A stretch of DNA of 64,000 bases from Kitasatospora mediocidica KCTC 9733. GTDB taxonomy: Bacteria; Actinomycetota; Actinomycetes; Streptomycetales; Streptomycetaceae. Each line of letters starts with the position of its first letter. Positions within the stretch are counted from its first letter, which is position 1. Positions 33,019 to 42,315 of the stretch are shown here, piece by piece. The notes below the pieces were generated by a model. It worked only from the letters and a program-made list of their open reading frames with translations. It had not been told where the DNA came from and made no database searches. The translations under genes were made by a program, and so were the position numbers. The stretch spans positions 1 to 64,000 of the forward strand of contig NZ_JQLN01000007.1 in NCBI RefSeq assembly GCF_000744225.1, in the 5' to 3' direction.

Positions 33019-33393
33019 ATGCGCATCAGGAAAGCCGCAGCGATGCTCGCCGCGACCGCCGCCTGCACCACTGGCCTGATCGGGTTCGGCGCGAGCCAGG
33101 CCCAGGCCTCGTCCTGCTACGACACCGGCACGACCAACTACGGCTCGACGGTCACCATCTGCGGTGGTGGCGGCTCCAGCAGCTGGTCCTGGCGCATCAG
33201 TGGGGGCAGCACCGACGAGCGGATCTACTTCACCTCGTACAGCTACGGCTGTGGCGACGACCGCTCGTTCAACATCAACGACTGGCAGCAGCCCAGCGGC
33301 ACCGTGTACACCTCGTGTGCGGTCAGCAACGTGTACTGGCACAGCACCGAGAGCGGAACGTTGTCCGGCAGTGGCAGCCAGAGTCTGTCCTGA
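33019..33393 (+). CDS. Small secreted cysteine-containing protein
   Basis: 124 aa with a signal peptide (about 1-31, RKAAAMLAATAACTTG ... SQAQAS). The mature ~93 aa are Gly/Ser/Tyr-rich with four Cys (SSCYDTG, TICGGG, SYGCGDD, TSCAVS) that could form two disulfides, suggesting a compact beta protein. AGGAG precedes the ATG. Function unknown; inhibitors and surface proteins look like this. Confidence 0.75.
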   Translation: MRIRKAAAMLAATAACTTGLIGFGASQAQASSCYDTGTTNYGSTVTICGGGGSSSWSWRISGGSTDERIYFTSYSYGCGDDRSFNINDWQQPSGTVYTSCAVSNVYWHSTESGTLSGSGSQSLS

Positions 33394-33600
33394 CCGTCTT
33401 CCCTGACCGGGGCGGCATGGATGGAGGAGTCATCACCTCTCCTCCATCCAGCCAGCAGCGGTCGAGGGTGCCCAGATGCATCGGCTGTCCGTGGGTGCGA
33501 CGCTGGATATACCGACGTGCGAAGCCAAGACGCCCGGAGCCCAGACGCCCGGAGCCGCGTCGTGCGGAGCACAGCCAGCGGGAACACGGGAGGAATCGCC

Positions 33601-33864
33601 ATGCCGGGAAGCCCGGGTGACATCTGCGCCCTCATGGCGCGCACGATCACCGCAATCCAGAAATCCATTCTTGCGGACGGTCGAACCGTAGAGGCCGCAC
33701 AGACGCATCTCACCGCGCTGCAGAACTCACCGAACCCCGACCCGGCCGCCGTGGCGACGGCGAAAGCAGTCCTGCAAGCGGCCGAGGACACCCTCACGTC
33801 CGACCAGAACGCGTTGGAGGCATGGACGGAGGAATACGAGGCCGACTGTCCTCAGGCCGGTTAG
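33601..33864 (+). CDS. Small helical hypothetical protein
   Basis: 87 aa from the ATG at 33601, with GGAGG upstream. Predicted mostly alpha-helical (TITAIQKSILADGRTVEAAQ and ATAKAVLQAAEDTLTSDQNA), with one Cys near each end that could be bridged. Its stop overlaps that of cvnD (convergent, four bases). The preceding DNA has a 14-base direct repeat AGACGCCCGGAGCC (33529 and 33544, approximately). Confidence 0.6.
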   Translation: MPGSPGDICALMARTITAIQKSILADGRTVEAAQTHLTALQNSPNPDPAAVATAKAVLQAAEDTLTSDQNALEAWTEEYEADCPQAG

Positions 33865-34454
33865 CAGAGCGCGACGGGCTGCGGCACCGAAAGGTTCATC
33901 AGATGGTCCACCAGCGCGAGCAGTAGATCGCGGCCGAACGCGCGCTCGCGGACGTCGCCGAGCAGCATCGGGACCTGCGGGTCCAGGTCGAGCGCGGCCC
34001 GGATCTCCTGCGGGCTGCGGGTGTTGCGGCCGTGGAAGCAGTTGATCGCCACCACGAACGGGATACCGCGGCTCTCGAAGAAGTCGATCGAGGCGAAGCT
34101 ACTGTCCAGCCGCCGGGTGTCGGCGATCACGATGCCGCCGAGGGCGCCGTTCACCAGGTCGTTCCACATGAACCAGAAGCGCTCCTGGCCGGGGGTGCCG
34201 AACAGGTAGACCACCAGCTCGGTGCCGATGGTGATCCGCCCGAAGTCGAGGGCGACGGTGGTGGTGTCCTTCTCGTCCACGCCGTCCAGGTCGTCGACGC
34301 CGACGCTGGCCCGGGTCAGGTACTCCTCGGTGCGCAGCGGGGCGACCTCGCTGACCGAGCCGACCAGGGTCGTCTTGCCCACGCCGAAGCCGCCTGCGAT
34401 GAGGATCTTCACGGCCGCGGGGGCGGCGGCGGGATCCGCCTGAGTGGTGCTCAT
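33861..34454 (-). CDS. cvnD: Conservon GTPase CvnD
   Basis: 197-aa Ras-like GTP-binding protein: P-loop AGGFGVGKTTLVGSVSE, switch TPGQERFWFMW and NCF-type base motif (VVAINCFHGR). Last gene of the cvnABCD set; starts two bases after the cvnC stop. Works as a membrane-associated switch analogous to eukaryotic GPCR G proteins in streptomycete development. Confidence 0.93.
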   Translation of the reverse strand: MSTTQADPAAAPAAVKILIAGGFGVGKTTLVGSVSEVAPLRTEEYLTRASVGVDDLDGVDEKDTTTVALDFGRITIGTELVVYLFGTPGQERFWFMWNDLVNGALGGIVIADTRRLDSSFASIDFFESRGIPFVVAINCFHGRNTRSPQEIRAALDLDPQVPMLLGDVRERAFGRDLLLALVDHLMNLSVPQPVALC

Positions 34455-34456
34455 GT

Positions 34457-34858
34457 TCAGAGTCTCCGGAGTCCGTCACGTACGGCGGTCAGCAAACCGA
34501 TGTCCATGCCGCCACTCGCCCGGGCGACCGAGAGCGGGGCGCGGGCCAGCAACAGGCCCTGGGCGATCAGGTCGCCCAACAGGATCTTGGTGACCGAGAC
34601 CGGCAGGTCCAGGTCGGCCGCCACCTCGGCCACGGCCGCCGGTTGGCGGCAGCGGTCCAGGATCACCCGGTGCTCGGGCTGGAGCCGCGCGCTCTGCCGG
34701 CCGGTGTCGCCGGGCTCCTGGACCGTCGTCAGCACGGTGATCAGGGTGAGGTCGTCCCGCTCGGGCGCGGTGCGGCCGCGGGTGATGGTGTACGGACGGA
34801 CCATCGAGTCCGATCCGTCGTCGACCGCCTCCTCCTCGCTCCAGTGCGGGGTCGTCAC
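34457..34858 (-). CDS. cvnC: Conservon protein CvnC (DUF742)
   Basis: 133 aa: MVRPYTITRGRTAP and the winged-helix-like core RLQPEHRVILDRCRQPAAVA, DLDLPVSVTKILLGDLIAQG. GTG start at 34858 shares one base with the cvnB stop (TAGTG). Confidence 0.93.
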   Translation of the reverse strand: MTTPHWSEEEAVDDGSDSMVRPYTITRGRTAPERDDLTLITVLTTVQEPGDTGRQSARLQPEHRVILDRCRQPAAVAEVAADLDLPVSVTKILLGDLIAQGLLLARAPLSVARASGGMDIGLLTAVRDGLRRL

Positions 34859-35262
34859 TACTGGCCGCCCCGGATCGCGGTGCCGAGCTTCTGCCCGACC
34901 TGCTGGACCAGGGTGTGCATGGCCACCGACATCACCTCGGCGTCGACGTCCTGGGAGGCGATCACCGCCAGGTGGGTGCCCTGGCCGGCCGCGGTGACGA
35001 AGAGCCAGAGGTCGGCCAGTTCGACGATCACCTGGTGGACCTGGCCGCCGTCGAAGAGCTGGCCGACGCCGCGGGCCAGGCTCTGCTGGCCGGTGGCGAC
35101 GGCGGCCAGCCGCTCGGCGTCCGCCCGTTCGATGTCGCGGGAGTGGCTGACCACCAGGCCGTCGTCGGAGAGCAGGACGGCGTGACGGGTGCCGACCACC
35201 GCGTCGACGAGTCCGTCCAGCAGCCAGTCCAGGTCCTGGTGGGTGGCGATGGTGCGCGTCAT
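34858..35262 (-). CDS. cvnB: Conservon roadblock/LC7 protein CvnB
   Basis: 134-aa roadblock fold protein (LDWLLDGLVDAVVGTRHAVL, LLSDDGLVVSHSRDI). Likely GTPase-activating or scaffold partner of CvnD. Its ATG overlaps the cvnA stop as ATGA. Confidence 0.93.
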   Translation of the reverse strand: MTRTIATHQDLDWLLDGLVDAVVGTRHAVLLSDDGLVVSHSRDIERADAERLAAVATGQQSLARGVGQLFDGGQVHQVIVELADLWLFVTAAGQGTHLAVIASQDVDAEVMSVAMHTLVQQVGQKLGTAIRGGQ

Positions 35263-37772
35263 GACCGGTCTTCCGTCGTAGGGGTGTGGGGGTCGGGAGT
35301 CGGCTCACCGGGGAGCGGGAGGCCGGGGCTCGTGTCGCCGGAGCTCTGACCGGGGACGCGGGCCGCCCGGGACTGGCGCTGGAAGGCGCCGATCGCCGCG
35401 CCCGAGCGGGTCGGCAGCCCGTCCGGACGGCCGGCGGGGACGGCCGACGGGGCATGGTCAGGGGCCGAGGCAGGGGCGGCGGGCTCGGGGGTGCGCAACT
35501 CGGCCACCAGGCTGGCCTGGCGGATCCGCTGCGGCAGCGGCGGCTCAGGAGTCTCGGCGGTGTGCCCGTGGTCCTCGCCGCGGGCCGCCGCCCAGGACGG
35601 CCGCGGCAGCGGCGCCTCCACGGGTTCGGGCTCGACGGACACCACGGACACGACCGACACCGACTCGGACCCGACGGGATCGGCAGCGACCTCCGCAGCG
35701 GGCGCGGCCGGCAGCGCCGGGACCGTGCTCACCGTGCCGGCCGCCAGCGCCCGCCCACGCGTGCGCGCGGGCAGCGCCACCGGCTCGACCGGTTCGACGG
35801 ACGTCGCCGTCTCGGCCGGCGCGCGCTCGGCGCCGTCGGTGACCAGCTCGGCCGGGATCAGCACGACCGCACGGGTGCCGCCGAACGCGGAGGCCCGGAA
35901 CTCCACCTTCAGCCCGAGGCCGTCGGCCAGCCGGGCGACCACGTAGAGGCCGAGCCGGACGTCGTCGGCCTGCTCCAGCACGTCCATCCGGGGAGGGTTG
36001 CGGATCAGCTCGTTCGCCAGGTCGTACTGCTCGGGCTCCATGCCGAGCCCGCGGTCCTCGATCTCGATCGCCAGGCCCCGGCCGACCAGCGCGGCCCGGA
36101 CCTCCACCGGTGTGGGCGGCTTGGAGAAGGTGGCGGCGTTCTCCATCAACTCGGCGAGCACGTGCACCACCGAGCCCACCGCGCGCTCGGAGATCCACGG
36201 GTCACCCTCGACGTCGAGCATGATCCGCTTGTAGTCCTGCACCTCGCCCTGGGCGGCGCGCAGCACGTCCAGCAGCGGGACGGGCTTGCGCCAGCGGCGC
36301 TGCGGCTGGCCGCCGGCGAGGATCACCAGGTTCTCCTCGTAGCGGCGCAGCCGGGCCGTCAGGTGGTCGAGGTCGAAGAGGCCCTGCAGCACCTCGGGGT
36401 CCTCGTGGCGGCGCTCCATCTCGTCCAGCTTCTTGAGCTGGAGGCCGATCAGCAACTGGGTGCGGCGGGCGATCCGTTGGAGCAGCCGCTCGAAGCCGCG
36501 GTGCTGCTGCGCCTGCCGGACGGCGGCCTCCAGCGCGCTGTCCCGGGCGAGGTTGAGCGCCCGGCCCAGCCGGCTGAGCTCGTCGCCGCCGCGGCGCACG
36601 TCGTCGGTGACGGTCACCCGGCGCTCGGCCTCCAGGTCCACGTGCTCGCCGTGGCTCAGCCGCTCCACGACCGTGGGCAGAGTGAGTTCCAGCTCCTGGG
36701 CCCGGTCGTGCAGAGCGAGGATCCGGCGGCGCAGCGTGCGGACCAGGCGCCAGGAGGTGATGATCACCGCGATGACGGCCAGCAGGCCAACGACGCTGGT
36801 CAGGACGACCTTGAGGAGCAGTGAGAGGACGCTGTCCTTGCCGGTGGCGATCACGGAGTCGGTGCGGCTCTGCAGCAGCGAGACGACCTGCGGGGTGACC
36901 AGGTCGACGGCCTGGCGCCACTGGGCCTCGTCCGGCGGGAGCTGGACGTCGCCGTCGCCGTCCGCCGTACTGGGCCGCATCAGCTCCTGCTCGACGGAGG
37001 CCTTGGACTGCCAGGGGATGCCGGCGGTGAGCCGCTGCCAGCCGGCGCTCTCGTTGGCGGGCAGGTAGGGCACGACCATCGTGGTGTAGAGGAACGCCTG
37101 GTCGCTGATGGCCTGCTGGACCTGCTGGTAGTCACCGCTGCTGAGCTTGCCGGACGGCCAGCCGCGGGCCAGCAGCGCGTCCTCGCGGGCAAGCATCTCC
37201 TTGGCCCAGAAGCTGGCCACCAGCGTGCGCGAGACATAGGTGACCTCGCCGTTCTCCACGTGGCTGAGCGCGGTGAAGAGCTGGAGGTCGACCGTGATCA
37301 GGTCGGTGTAGTACGTGAAGGTGGTCTGCTGGTCGGCGATGCCCTGGTCGACCGCGGCGCGGTGCGCCGGGAGCTGGGTCATCGCCTGGCGGGCCTGGTC
37401 CACCGCGTTGCGGACCTCGGTCGGGGCGCCGGTGGAGTCCACGTCGGAGAGCGTCTGGAAGGTGCGCACCGCGTCGTCCGTCAACCGGCGCTGGTTGATC
37501 AGCTGGTCGCTGACGCTGCCCGGCCGGGCGAGCTGCTCGGCGGTGAGCCGACGCTCCTCCTGCAGGTTGTAGTAGACGATGTTCGACGGCTGCCCGGCCT
37601 TCTGCGCGAGCAGTCCCTGAGCGGCCTGGCGATGGAAGTCGAACATGGTCTGGCCCGTGGTGACCGCCCAGAGTGCGGCGAGCGCGATGCTGGGGACGAT
37701 GGCCAGCACGAGCAGGGCTGTCCGCAGGGAGAGGCGCGAACGCCTGGGTTTGGAGGCTCCACGCGCGCGCAG
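35259..37772 (-). CDS. cvnA: Conservon sensor kinase-like CvnA with nitrate/nitrite-sensing domain
   Basis: About 837 aa: TM helix near residues 22-45 (TALLVLAIVPSIALAALWAV), extracellular NIT-like domain, second TM (VVLTSVVGLLAVIAVIITSW), HAMP-like linker, and GHKL ATPase (HVLAELMENAATFSKPPTPV; EIEDRGLGMEP; LGLYVVARLADGLGL), then a long Pro/Ala tail. No ATG/GTG/TTG precedes the first TM in frame after the upstream TAG, except a GTG at 37709 inside the TM. A CTG at 37772 with GAGGAG seven bases upstream gives MRARGASKPRRSRLSLRTAL, like known CvnA N-termini, so CTG is proposed as the start. Confidence 0.9.
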   Translation of the reverse strand: MRARGASKPRRSRLSLRTALLVLAIVPSIALAALWAVTTGQTMFDFHRQAAQGLLAQKAGQPSNIVYYNLQEERRLTAEQLARPGSVSDQLINQRRLTDDAVRTFQTLSDVDSTGAPTEVRNAVDQARQAMTQLPAHRAAVDQGIADQQTTFTYYTDLITVDLQLFTALSHVENGEVTYVSRTLVASFWAKEMLAREDALLARGWPSGKLSSGDYQQVQQAISDQAFLYTTMVVPYLPANESAGWQRLTAGIPWQSKASVEQELMRPSTADGDGDVQLPPDEAQWRQAVDLVTPQVVSLLQSRTDSVIATGKDSVLSLLLKVVLTSVVGLLAVIAVIITSWRLVRTLRRRILALHDRAQELELTLPTVVERLSHGEHVDLEAERRVTVTDDVRRGGDELSRLGRALNLARDSALEAAVRQAQQHRGFERLLQRIARRTQLLIGLQLKKLDEMERRHEDPEVLQGLFDLDHLTARLRRYEENLVILAGGQPQRRWRKPVPLLDVLRAAQGEVQDYKRIMLDVEGDPWISERAVGSVVHVLAELMENAATFSKPPTPVEVRAALVGRGLAIEIEDRGLGMEPEQYDLANELIRNPPRMDVLEQADDVRLGLYVVARLADGLGLKVEFRASAFGGTRAVVLIPAELVTDGAERAPAETATSVEPVEPVALPARTRGRALAAGTVSTVPALPAAPAAEVAADPVGSESVSVVSVVSVEPEPVEAPLPRPSWAAARGEDHGHTAETPEPPLPQRIRQASLVAELRTPEPAAPASAPDHAPSAVPAGRPDGLPTRSGAAIGAFQRQSRAARVPGQSSGDTSPGLPLPGEPTPDPHTPTTEDRS

Positions 37773-37848
37773 GGGACTCTCCTCAGGAGGGGCGGCGGCC
37801 GGGGACGGCCATCCGTCTGGGGCGGGACCTTTGACGCAGTGATACTAG

Positions 37849-38973
37849 TCATACCGCGTGTCCCGGGGGGAAACTGGGGCTGAAGCGCAGGAGAGTCACC
37901 GAGCGGAACTCCTCGCCCGGGCGCAGCACGGTGGACGGATAGGCCGGGTGGTGCGGCGAGTCGGGGTGGTGCTGGGTCTCCAACGCGACCCCGGAGAACG
38001 GCCCGTACGCCACGCCGCTCTCGCCGGTCACCGCGCCCTGGAAGCTGTTGGCCGTGTAGACCTGAAGACCCGGCTCGGTGGTCAGCACCTCCAGGGTCCG
38101 CCCGGAGACCGGGTCCTCCAACAGGGCGGCCCGCGCGGGCGAGCCGTCGGCCGGGCGCGGGCGCAGCACCCAGTTGTGGTCGTAGCCCCCGGGGCCGACC
38201 AGCTGCGGGTGGTCTTCGGCGATGCCCTTGCCGATCGGCGTCGCGCTGGTGAAGTCGAACGGGGTGCCGGCCACCGGCTCGTACGGGCCGTACGGGATCT
38301 GCCGCTGGTCGACCGGGGTGTAGGCGTCGGCGTCCAGGGTGAGCAGGTGGCCGAGGATGTCGCCGCTGCCCTCGCCGGCCAGGTTGAAGTAGGCGTGGTT
38401 GGTCAGGTTGAGCACCGTGACGCGGGTCGTGACGGCGTGGTACTCGATGGCCAACTCGCCGTCCGGGGCGAGTAGATAGTCGACCCGGACGTCCAGCGCG
38501 CCGGGGAAGCCCTGGTCGCCGTCGGGGCTGTGCAGGCTCAACCGGACGCCCGCCCGCTCGCCGTCCGCAACCGGCTCCGCGGACCAGATCCGGTTGGCGA
38601 AGCCGTCCGGGCCGCCGTGCAGGGTGACGCCATTGCCGGTCGGGGCGAGCGGGTGGTCGACGCCGTCCAGGGTGATCCGGCTGTCCGCGATCCGGTTGGC
38701 GTACCGGCCGACGGTGGCGCCGTAGTGCCGGGCCGGGCCCAGGATCGCGCTCAGCGACTCCGAGCTGAGCAGGAGTTGGGCCACCGCGCCGGTGCGGTCC
38801 GGGGTCCGGACGGTGTGCAGGGTCGCGCCCAGGGTCAGCACCGTCACCTCGACCGCGCCCGCCCGTAGCGTCCACCGCTGGATGGCCGCACCCGCGCCGC
38901 CGGACTCCAGCGGCGCGTGCGAGACCTCCACCGGCGTGGTCCGGCCGGTTCCCTGTCCGGATGTCAGCGGCAT
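37849..38973 (-). CDS. galM: Aldose 1-epimerase (galactose mutarotase)
   Basis: Interconverts alpha and beta anomers of hexoses, 374 aa. Family motifs: RHYGATVGRYANRI, NLTNHAYFNLAGEG (catalytic His), FDFTSATPIG, GVALETQHHPDSP (catalytic Glu). GAGGAG precedes the ATG at 38973. It lies 76 bases upstream of cvnA on the same strand, so the conservon may be partly read from the galM promoter. Confidence 0.92.
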   Translation of the reverse strand: MPLTSGQGTGRTTPVEVSHAPLESGGAGAAIQRWTLRAGAVEVTVLTLGATLHTVRTPDRTGAVAQLLLSSESLSAILGPARHYGATVGRYANRIADSRITLDGVDHPLAPTGNGVTLHGGPDGFANRIWSAEPVADGERAGVRLSLHSPDGDQGFPGALDVRVDYLLAPDGELAIEYHAVTTRVTVLNLTNHAYFNLAGEGSGDILGHLLTLDADAYTPVDQRQIPYGPYEPVAGTPFDFTSATPIGKGIAEDHPQLVGPGGYDHNWVLRPRPADGSPARAALLEDPVSGRTLEVLTTEPGLQVYTANSFQGAVTGESGVAYGPFSGVALETQHHPDSPHHPAYPSTVLRPGEEFRSVTLLRFSPSFPPGHAV

Positions 38974-39104
38974 CTGCTGCTCCTCGTCTCTGCACTGCTG
39001 GATTTGGCGGGTTCTGTCCCTTTTCGCGATCAGCCTAGAGCCTGACTCTGGATTCCCGGTCGGTCAGCGCGCGGGCGCCACGCGCCGACCGGCCCGCGTG
39101 AGGC

Positions 39105-42053
39105 CTACCGAGCGGCGTCGTCCGGGCGGTTCTTCTGCAGGCCGAGCGCCGCGGCCAGGCCCTCGTGGTTGGTGCCGGTCTTGCGGTGGACGGCCGCCAG
39201 CCGGCGGTTGACCAGGCTCAACGGGAGGTCCAGCCGCTCGGCGATCTCCAGCGCGGAGAGGCCGCCGACGGCGATCTCGGCCACCTCCCACTCCCCGTGG
39301 CTCAGCGCGTCCTTGCTGGTGGTCCGCAGCCGGTTGGGCCGCAGGCCGGAGGCCTTGAGCTCCTCGCGGGCCCGCGCCACCAGACCGTCGGCGTTGCACT
39401 CCACCGCCAGCTCCATGCCCTGGTGCAGGTGCTCGGTGGCGTCCCCCAGCCGGCCCACCCTGCGCAGGGCGGCACCCAACTCGACGAGCGAGTAGGCGTG
39501 TTCGTAGCCGACCGGGGAGCGGCCGAGCTGCCGGACGGACTCCTCCAGCAGCTCCACCGCCCGCTGCCCCTCGGCCACCGCGGCCGCCATCCGCAGCGCG
39601 GTGCCGAACCGGCGCGCCTGCGCCAGGCCCTGTTCGGCCAGCTCGCGCGCCTCGACCGGATCCACCGGGTGGACGGCGACGGCCAGGTGGCCGACCCACG
39701 GCGCCCAGATGGTGTTGCGCCAGCCACGGTCCGTCAGTTGCGCGCCCACCCCGCGCAGCACCCCGGCCGCGCACTCGCGGTCGCCCTGGGCCAGCCGCAG
39801 CTTGCCGTAGAGCGTCGGCGCGTCCGGCAGCACCATCGCGGTCGGGTGGTACGGCGGTGCGAAGCCGTAGTCGCAGGCCAGCTGCCAGGCCTCCGCCGTC
39901 CGGCCGCGGGCCAGCAGCGTGTCGGCCAGCACGCCGACGGCGTCCCACTGCAACGGCAGGTCGGTGCCCAGCCGGCGGGCGATCCGCAGGGCACTGCGCA
40001 GGAACTCCTCGGCCTCCGCCAGCGCGCCGCGCCGGAACCGGGCCAGCCCCATCAGGAAGTACGCGAAGCCCAGGTGGCCACCGCCCCAACCGGCCACCTC
40101 GAAGGCCCGGATGGCCTCCTCGAAGAGCTTCTCGGCGCGGTCGAGGCGGTCCGTGTAGACGTAGGTCAGGCCGATGATCCCGGGCAGCTCCAGGCCCCAG
40201 TTGCTGTTCGTCCAGGCCAGGCCCGCCGGCAGCCGGCCGTCCAGCAGCGCGGAGTCGACCAGCTCCAGCGCGTCGACGGCGCTCTCGCCCTGGAGCGTCA
40301 GGTCCCAGGCGCGCACGGCGCGGGCGGCCCGGGCGTTGACGCCGTCGCCGGTCAGCTGGGCGCTCAGCCGGCCGAGCCGCGCGGAGCGGTCGGGGCCGTC
40401 CTCCTCGTCGCGCTGGAAGGCCGCCCAGATGTAGTGCGCCACCTCCAGGCGCAGCCGGCCGTCGCCGGGCGCGGTGTGCTCGGCCTCGTCGAGGGTGAGC
40501 CGGGCCGCCTCGACGAGCTGGCCGCTGTGGGCGAGCACCTCGGAGAGCCGGAAGGTGGCGTCAACCCGCAGTTCGTCGGTCAGCCCTTCGGTCTCCAGTG
40601 CGAGACGCAGCTGGTTGACGGTGGTGACCGGGTCGGTGAGCAGCGCCGAGCAGCCGAGTTCGTAGATCACCGCGGCCCGGTCGTCGTCCTCCGGCGGCTC
40701 CTCCAACGCCCGCTCCAGGCAGCGCTTCGCGGCGGCGGGGGCTCCGACGGCCAGGTGCTCGCGGGCCGCCCGGCGCAGCTTGGCGACCACCTCGGGGTCG
40801 CCCTCGCCGTGGGTCTCCAGCAGGTGGCGGGTGGCCTCCGTCAGGGGCCGGCCCGCGAGCTCCACCTCGGCAGCGGCCTTGCCGTGCATGGCGGTGCGGG
40901 TACCCGTGCGGATCGAGCGGTAGATCGAGGTGGCGACCAGCGGGTGGACGAACTCCAGCGGGCCGTCCGCCGGTCCGGTCAGCACCTGGTGGCGGCGCAG
41001 CTCGGAGATCGCCTCGGCCGCCGCGGCCGGGGTCTGGCCGGCGATCCGGGCCGCCACGCCCGGCACGATCTGGGTGCCGAGGATCGCGGCGGCGTAGGCG
41101 AAGGTCAGCGTGCTGACGCCGAGCTTGGCGAGCCAGAGCTCGCGGGTCATGCCCTTGGCCTCGGCGGCCAGGTCGTGCAGCAGCGAGACGGACTCCTCGA
41201 CCGGCTCGATACCGCGCTCGCGGACCTTGGCCAGCAGGGCGTTGGTGAGGTACGGGCTGCCCGCGGTGACCGCCCAGACCTGGCGGCAGAAGTAGTCCTC
41301 GGCGGTGTCCGGGTAGGCCGCGCGCACCAGCTTCTCGACCGAGGCCGGGCTCAGGCCCTTGAACTCCAGGTGGCGGTGCGAGTTGCCGGCCACCAGGGTG
41401 CGGAAGGCGTGGGCCTCCTCGGGGAGTTGGCCGGAGCGCCAGGCGATCACCAGGAGCACCGGCAGTTCCGGCGAGCGCACCGCGAACGACTCCAGCCAGG
41501 CGAAGGACTCCGCGTCGGCCCACTGGAGGTCGTCCACCAGCATCACCAGCGGCGCCTTCAGCCGGGCGAGTTGGGTCACCACGTAGTCCAGGCCGTCGCG
41601 CACGCTCTGCGGGTCGGGCTCGGCGGCGGTCGGCTTGACCATCCCGACGGCCGGGCCGGCGATGTCGATCCAGTGGCCGAAGGCCTCCTTCTGCTCGGCG
41701 GGCGTCAGCGCCAGCAGGGCCGGCTGGAGCAGCTGCGTCAGCACGTGGAACGGCTCGTTCCTTCGCACCTCGGCGCCCCGGGCGTTCAGCACCGTGCAGC
41801 CGCCGCGCCGCTTGGCCAGGGTGCGGACCCGCTGGAGCATGCTGGTCTTGCCCAGTCCGGGCTCACCGCTGTAGAGGAGCAGCGAGCCGAGCTCGACGCC
41901 GCCGGCCGCGAACTCGCGGCAGAGCGTGTCGATGGCCTGCTCCGCGACTCGGGTGGCCTGCTCGCGCTCATGCAGGTGTGGCAAGCTCGGATCGATCTCC
42001 GCCGGGTCCGGCCGCTCGCCCTGCACCACCCAGTCGCTCCCCTGTTCGGTCAC
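39105..42053 (-). CDS. Large ATP-binding LuxR-type (LAL) regulator
   Basis: 982 aa. AAA-type ATPase at the N-terminus (Walker A YSGEPGLGKTS, K69; Walker B VMLVDDLQWAD), a long TPR-like helical middle (many A/E/R helices to about residue 900) and a C-terminal LuxR-type HTH (LSHGEWEVAEIAVGGLSALE, IAERLDLPLSLVNRRLAAVH). The HTH departs from the usual TVxxH helix. GTG at 42053 has GGAGGG seven bases upstream; a TTG at 42083 is less likely. Divergent from a terpene synthase with an inverted repeat between; LAL proteins are typical pathway activators. Confidence 0.88.
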   Translation of the reverse strand: MTEQGSDWVVQGERPDPAEIDPSLPHLHEREQATRVAEQAIDTLCREFAAGGVELGSLLLYSGEPGLGKTSMLQRVRTLAKRRGGCTVLNARGAEVRRNEPFHVLTQLLQPALLALTPAEQKEAFGHWIDIAGPAVGMVKPTAAEPDPQSVRDGLDYVVTQLARLKAPLVMLVDDLQWADAESFAWLESFAVRSPELPVLLVIAWRSGQLPEEAHAFRTLVAGNSHRHLEFKGLSPASVEKLVRAAYPDTAEDYFCRQVWAVTAGSPYLTNALLAKVRERGIEPVEESVSLLHDLAAEAKGMTRELWLAKLGVSTLTFAYAAAILGTQIVPGVAARIAGQTPAAAAEAISELRRHQVLTGPADGPLEFVHPLVATSIYRSIRTGTRTAMHGKAAAEVELAGRPLTEATRHLLETHGEGDPEVVAKLRRAAREHLAVGAPAAAKRCLERALEEPPEDDDRAAVIYELGCSALLTDPVTTVNQLRLALETEGLTDELRVDATFRLSEVLAHSGQLVEAARLTLDEAEHTAPGDGRLRLEVAHYIWAAFQRDEEDGPDRSARLGRLSAQLTGDGVNARAARAVRAWDLTLQGESAVDALELVDSALLDGRLPAGLAWTNSNWGLELPGIIGLTYVYTDRLDRAEKLFEEAIRAFEVAGWGGGHLGFAYFLMGLARFRRGALAEAEEFLRSALRIARRLGTDLPLQWDAVGVLADTLLARGRTAEAWQLACDYGFAPPYHPTAMVLPDAPTLYGKLRLAQGDRECAAGVLRGVGAQLTDRGWRNTIWAPWVGHLAVAVHPVDPVEARELAEQGLAQARRFGTALRMAAAVAEGQRAVELLEESVRQLGRSPVGYEHAYSLVELGAALRRVGRLGDATEHLHQGMELAVECNADGLVARAREELKASGLRPNRLRTTSKDALSHGEWEVAEIAVGGLSALEIAERLDLPLSLVNRRLAAVHRKTGTNHEGLAAALGLQKNRPDDAAR

Positions 42054-42197
42054 CGTCGGTCCCTCCGCCTCACCGCTCTGCAATCCTGCTGCGAGGCTAT
42101 CGTCGGATCGGTCCGCGTGAGCACCGTTCGCGCAGGCCCGAGCGCTGATAAGGGTTCAAGCTCACGTGCCGAGGGCAATTGCTGCGACAGTCATGCC

Positions 42198-42217
42198 ATC
42201 TGATGGTGTGATCAGAT
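42198..42217. promoter_or_regulatory. Candidate operator between LAL regulator and terpene synthase
   Basis: ATCTGAT-GGTGTG-ATCAGAT perfect inverted repeat, about 100 bases before the terpene synthase start. The rest of the 262-base gap holds no gene. Confidence 0.5.
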
Positions 42218-42315
42218 ACTCTGCGGCCCGCAGGAGACCCGTGGATCTTGACACCCAGCACAACAGCAGCAGAGCCCCCAGCAGCATCACCCACCCTCTC
42301 CTCCCCGGGAGTCCG

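Noticed and set aside
39165..42203. A 3-kb open frame on the plus strand opposite the LAL regulator
   Set aside because: It is an antisense frame of a high-GC gene: composition is Gly/Val/Arg/Gln-rich with no domain, while the minus strand has clear Walker and HTH motifs.
42166..42315. Longer N-terminus for the terpene synthase
   Set aside because: It would cover the inverted repeat at 42198 and adds sequence unlike other synthases.
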